Shown here piece after piece: positions 60,647 through 64,000 of a stretch of DNA of 64,000 bases. Every line of letters begins with the position of its first letter. Positions within the stretch are counted from its first letter, which is position 1. Source of the stretch: Epiperipatus broadwayi (lineage: Eukaryota; Onychophora; Udeonychophora; Euonychophora; Peripatidae); NCBI GenBank assembly GCA_028023455.1, contig JAQFVV010000013.1, positions 4,220,001-4,284,000 on the forward strand, in the 5' to 3' direction. A program made the translations under genes and the position numbers. The notes under the pieces are model-generated. The model worked only from the letters and a program-made list of their open reading frames with translations. It did no database searches and was not told the DNA's origin.

Positions 60647-61390
60647 TCATTTTTTTATGCAAAATATTATGTACCCATATTCTCTCTCTCCGATATTAAA
60701 GTGTGAATGCAGGTTGCTATTGACCAATGAATCCTTTTTTATTGGTTGAAATAGCAACAACTTAACCCTTAGCTTTCTCCCTAAAAACAATTCAGCTGGT
60801 GATTCCCCTATTGCTGTAGATGGTATCAAATGTTGACATAATATTATCTCTTGTAATACTTCTTGAATATTTGATGTCTTCATATTCCACATGCCTTTTT
60901 TCACTCATTTAACTGCTTATTCTGCCTGTCTGTATGACTCAGGGTGATATGGTGATGTCCAAATATATTTAATGTCCTTATTTTCACAATACCATTACAT
61001 TCTGTGTTCCCTGAAACCTGATCCATTTCGAACATAATTTCAGGAAAACCATGTACTGCAAAAATCTTATTACAACATTTCATAATTTCATCTGTTCCTG
61101 TATTATTTACTATATGGCATTTAATCCATTTTGAAAATGAGTCTATCATTATCAACCCTAATTGGTCCTGCATGATTGATGTAAATCCTTTTTCATGATC
61201 TGGTTGATAAAGGCCACACTATCAAATTCTTCATTGGGAGTTGCATTTCCTTCTGACATGATGAACATTTCTTTACAAACCTCTCACTGTCATTATTAAT
61301 TCTGGGCTGCCAGACATAATTCAATGCAAGAGCTTTAGCTCATACCACACCTGGATGACCTTCATGCAATAAGTTTAAAATTATTTGCCT
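60647..61390 (-). pseudogene. Gypsy integrase remnant
   Basis: The zinc-binding HHCC part is readable as LLHEGHPGVV (61375-61345), ALALNYVWQPRINN, then VKKCSSCQKEMQLP (61285-61240). The core follows in the 90-codon frame 60901-61173: GLIMIDSFSKWIKCHIV (first catalytic Asp), KIFAVHGFPEIMFEMDQVSG (second Asp, context altered from SDNG), with the third (Glu) position unclear. The 85-codon frame 60647-60904 gives IGESPAELFLGRKLRVKLLL, the hallmark segment just after the core. Decayed C-terminal sequence continues to about 60460. It is inactive through frameshifts and stops. Confidence 0.82.
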
Positions 61391-61639
61391 TCCATCAGTA
61401 AGTATCACTACTCTATCCCCCAAAACTATGCAGTCATTGCACATTGATAGTTTATTTTTGTAAGCCCAAAACCCCTGTGCAAGAAATGTAGGCTTTTTGT
61501 TTGGCTAATCTTACCTAATCCATTTTGCCAAAACTTAATATCCTTTATCCTCTTTAGTCCAACTACTTAATATCCAACTGTTTAACATTTTTGATTTCAT
61601 TACATCTATGTGATTTACCTCTATTTCATTTGTACAATT

Positions 61640-61990
61640 TCATGTCTAACTGGCAATCTGGATAATGAATCTGCATGGGCTATCTCTTTTCCATTTTTAA
61701 AATGTAATTCATAATCATACCTAGCAAGAATATTTTGCCATCACAACATTTTCAGGCTTAAATGTTCAGAAGCTATCCGATTGTGGGAAAAAAATATCTA
61801 AAAAGGCTTATGATCTGTCAGTATTTTAAATGATCTTCCAAATATGTACTAGTGACTCTTTTTTAATAAAAATAGCCAATGCTTGTTTATCGATTTGACT
61901 ATAGTTTCTTTCAGTTTTCGATAATGTGCATGTGGCATACACTATTGGACACTCCCCATTATTGGTTGTATACAATAAAACTACACACAT
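61640..61990 (-). pseudogene. Gypsy RNase H remnant
   Basis: Minus-strand pieces include LVHQIGVCV, ERNYSQIDKQALAI (61910-61865; the 'E.NY...EKE.LA' motif with Asp for Glu), ILTDHKPF (61825-61800), and LARYDYELHFKNGKEIAHAD followed by SLSRLPV (61730-61650; the conserved 'YDF...Y.PGK.N..AD.LSR' end). This domain degrades the RNA strand after reverse transcription. Frame changes separate the pieces. Confidence 0.75.
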
Positions 61991-62030
61991 ACCCCAATCT
62001 GATGCACCAGTTAATTATTGTTAAAATTCA

Positions 62031-62609
62031 CTAACAACTTATTAGATCCTGACAGTAAATTCTTAATCTGTTAATCGATTCACTCCCATTTTTGGTTACT
62101 TTATTTTTAAAAAACAGTTCAAAAAAATTAATCAACCCAAGAAAATCCTGTAATTGTTTTATATTTTTTAGCTTATTAGCATTCTTAACAGCCCTCACTT
62201 TTTCAGGAATGGCCATTTACCTTTTTTCAAAATGATATGTCCGAGAAAAGCTAATTCATCCATTTCCTACATTGATTTTTCAGCATTTAATCCAACCCTT
62301 GCTCTATTTTTCTTACACTTTTGCATAATACTTCCTGTGATTCTGAAGAAATCAATATCTTACCATAATGTGATACCACTTTCTTCAAATCTTGTAAAAT
62401 GTTATTACTTTTGTTTGGAAAATATTGAAGGCTGTAGTTATACTTAGTGGTAATCTGTTACATTTAAACAAGCCAAAAGGCATTACTAGTGTGAGAATTT
62501 GTGCTGTTCTTTTTGACACAGCTATTTGATGGTATGCTGAATTTAAATCCAGTTTTGCAAAAACTTTTGTATCTACTAATGTTGCCAATACTTGTCTCAT
62601 GTTTGGCAT
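62031..62609 (-). pseudogene. Gypsy reverse transcriptase core, catalytic box lost
   Basis: The minus strand gives LVDTKVFAKLDLNSAYHQIA (motif A, Asp present) and LTLVMPFGLFKCNRLPLSIT (motif B). Then, in another frame near 62370-62330, KKVVSHYGKILISSESQEVL stands where the family has Y-x-D-D-I-L, so both catalytic aspartates are missing. Finally it gives PEKVRAVKNANKLKNIKQLQ and DFLGLINFFELFF (the thumb/connection segment). The enzyme that would copy RNA into DNA is inactive here. Confidence 0.8.
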
Positions 62610-62691
62610 TGAGTAGTCCCCTTTATTTAAAAACCTATTTACAGTAACTTTCTAATCCCCACAACATCTGATTTGCCCTGTTTTGTTATAA

Positions 62692-63129
62692 CTACAATAG
62701 GCATTCCCACTCTGAAACTTTGACAGGGGTTAATATTCCATTTGCAACTAAACCCTGAAATTTTTCTTCCACTTTGACACATTGCATGAATGGTATCTTT
62801 CTTGTTTTACATATTATTGGAGTTGCATTCTCCACTAACTCCATATACACTGGGTTTGTACTCATCAAGCCTAAATCATTCTCAAATAATTTAGGAAAAG
62901 TTTGTGTCATTTCTCTTTCAATCGTAATATTTTTAATTATATTAATATTGATTCTGATGGCATCGAACCATTCACCCTCTACAATGAGACTAATATTCCT
63001 TTTCACTGTATACAAAGGAAGTTTTACCTTTCTATTTCTATATTTAGTTGATACTTTAACAATTCCCTTAATATCTATTTCATTTACACTTACATCCTGT
63101 GTCTGTATGTTTGTATTCTTTATTTTCAC
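62692..63129 (-). pseudogene. protease C-terminus and RT connection domain
   Basis: A 145-codon frame starts with the end of the protease (DIKGIVKVSTKYRNRKVKLP, LYTVKRNISLIVEGEWFDAI, where the family has a G-R-E-W box). It then runs into the RT N-terminal side: FPKLFENDLGLMSTNPVYME, CKTRKIPFMQCVKVEEKFQG and LVANGILTPVKVSEWECLL ('KARPVPFA....VE.EL..L...GI..PV..SEWA'). This matches the expected protease-RT junction of Ty3/Gypsy polyproteins. The plus-strand frame at 62774-63163 is its shadow. Confidence 0.75.
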
Positions 63130-63130
63130 A

Positions 63131-63415
63131 TTATTTTCCCCTGCACTTTTTTCCCCACAGTGAGTCCAATATTATTGTGATTCTCAATTGACTATATATT
63201 TCCATCTCTACTTTTGTACCCATATCTCTAATTTTATCATGAATTTGTTTTCCACTATTTCTTTCATATTTTTTTATTGTATGAATTATACTCAATTTCC
63301 TTCTCTTCAGTTTTTTATTTTTAAATCCATCATATTTTTGTAAAGTTCCAATCTTTTTACATACTTTTGCTAGATGCCCTCCATATCTCATTTTTCCATT
63401 TGTAAAACTGTACAA
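63131..63415 (-). pseudogene. second zinc knuckle and start of protease region
   Basis: This 94-codon frame begins with NGKMRYGGHLAKVCKK, matching the CYKCG..GHLAKVC knuckle with its first Cys residues lost. It continues through a Lys-rich linker into IRDMGTKVEMEIYSQLRITI and ILDSLWGK, where the aspartic protease would begin. The canonical D-[ST]-G active site is not readable, so the protease is probably dead. It is contiguous with the next domain after a frame change. Confidence 0.6.
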
Positions 63416-63419
63416 AATA

Positions 63420-64000
63420 GCCCTTTGCTTTGCAGCAAAAACAAATAACTTTCTTATTTTTTATATTGTCAACTCCCCATCTTTGTTCTCATGTGTTCTC
63501 TCTGTTTTGTACACTAACATTTTTGAATCTTTTTCATTTCTATTTCTGAATGCCAGAGCCTGTTTAATTACTAGGTCATAAGCTAGTCCCTTTTTAATTG
63601 CAGTTGTGTACGTTAAATCTGCCTCTGTAAGAAAATTTTGATGAAGTCTATCATTTGAGATCCCCCATGATAACTGATCCAGAAATAGTTGGATTCAAAA
63701 TTGCCATAATGACAATTTTTTGATAACTTCTGCAATGCTATATTATACTCTTTAATAGTCTCACTATTATATCACTTTCTATTTCTTATCTGGATATGTG
63801 TCAAGATGTTTTGGGGCTAAAATGATCATTCAATTTTTTCACTATAGCATCATATGTGATTGATTATCTATTGGTTGCTCAAACATTTATTTATAATATA
63901 GATACACTTATTTTTTGTTTATTGTCTTGAATATCATTCAGTACAAAAAAAAATCCAATTTGCATAATATATACGGTTGCCATTCCACTGCATTATCCTG
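63420..64000 (-). pseudogene. Gypsy gag remnant with zinc-knuckle region
   Basis: Minus-strand pieces give SETIKEYNIALQKLSKNCHY (63760-63690; the gag 'ESI.EYI.AL..LA..C.FG' segment), DRLHQNFLTEADLTYTTAIK (63650-63590) and KGLAYDLVIKQALAFRNRNE. Gag forms the particle that carries the RNA. Near the left edge, ICFCCKAKG (63455-63430) looks like a decayed first zinc knuckle. Stop codons and frame changes interrupt the sequence. The gag start is outside the window. Confidence 0.65.

Larger units (their letters stand above)
60460..64000 (-). mobile_element. Ty3/Gypsy retrotransposon, inactive, cut by the window edge
   Basis: Minus-strand remnants occur in the order gag, zinc knuckle, protease, RT, RNase H, integrase, each in a different frame with intervening stops. 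This order, with integrase last, is diagnostic of the Ty3/Gypsy superfamily. The reading wording is close to the animal group in which integrase is followed by the SPAELFLGRKLRT segment. The 5' part, including the 5' LTR, primer site and start of gag, lies beyond position 64000. The individual domains are listed below. Confidence 0.85.

Noticed and set aside
62774-63163. 129-codon hydrophobic plus-strand frame, membrane-protein-like
   Set aside because: It is the shadow of the Gypsy protease-RT junction on the minus strand, which has specific family motifs.

Overview
This window looks like non-coding, repeat-dominated nuclear DNA from an animal. Base composition is strongly A+T-rich (roughly 70% by eye, not counted), reading frames are short, CpG is scarce in most of the window, and no bacterial-style gene or operon is present. 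I found no convincing host protein-coding gene, tRNA or rRNA. The longest open frames are reverse-transcriptase fragments of retrotransposons or translations of a tetranucleotide microsatellite. The mixture of RTE-type LINEs, Penelope-like elements with a GIY-YIG domain, Ty3/Gypsy elements, short SINEs with a shared central core, and a long GATA/GACA array fits a marine invertebrate. A mollusc, possibly a cephalopod, is my best guess, but this is inference with low to moderate confidence.

Layout. 1-4.2 kb: AT-rich DNA and a decayed RTE LINE (+) split by a SINE that is flanked by a 14-bp target-site duplication. 5.3-7.9 kb: an 807-bp near-perfect foldback palindrome plus a short relative of its terminus. 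8.4-10.1 kb: a decayed CR1/Jockey-like LINE (+). 12.4-12.6 kb: a decayed minisatellite. 15.0-16.6 kb: an RTE LINE (-) with an 11-bp target-site duplication. 19.6-20.2 kb: two copies of a second SINE-like repeat. 22.0-22.3 kb: a GATA/GACA/GATA microsatellite. 24.6-24.9 kb: a CpG-retaining, CCAAT-bearing stretch that could be a promoter. 26.5-35.0 kb: a cluster of at least four Penelope-like fragments. 36.0-38.7 kb: a Gypsy deletion derivative, with two LTR-like direct repeats around an integrase remnant. 40-40.5 kb: diverged SINEs. 42.3-46.4 kb: a repeat pair and two further LINE remnants, one of them broken by a SINE. 47.8-48.0 kb: a short hairpin palindrome. 51.8-52.0 kb: an inverted pair of SINE cores. 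52.04-56.5 kb: a CpG-retaining block with no recognisable genes. 56.6-58.5 kb: the best-preserved element, a 5'-truncated RTE-like LINE (-) with a 14-bp target-site duplication and one internal stop codon. 60.5-64.0 kb: a broken Gypsy polyprotein (-) with gag, protease, RT, RNase H and integrase remnants, running off the right edge.

The features do not work together as a pathway. The window records successive insertions, with SINEs inside LINEs and inverted SINE or Penelope fragments. I do not see a clearly new biological system. The observations I would check first are the 807-bp foldback, the YVDN (instead of YVDD) catalytic box shared by two Penelope copies, the SINE core common to two repeat families, the integrase-only Gypsy derivative, and the two CpG-retaining islands.
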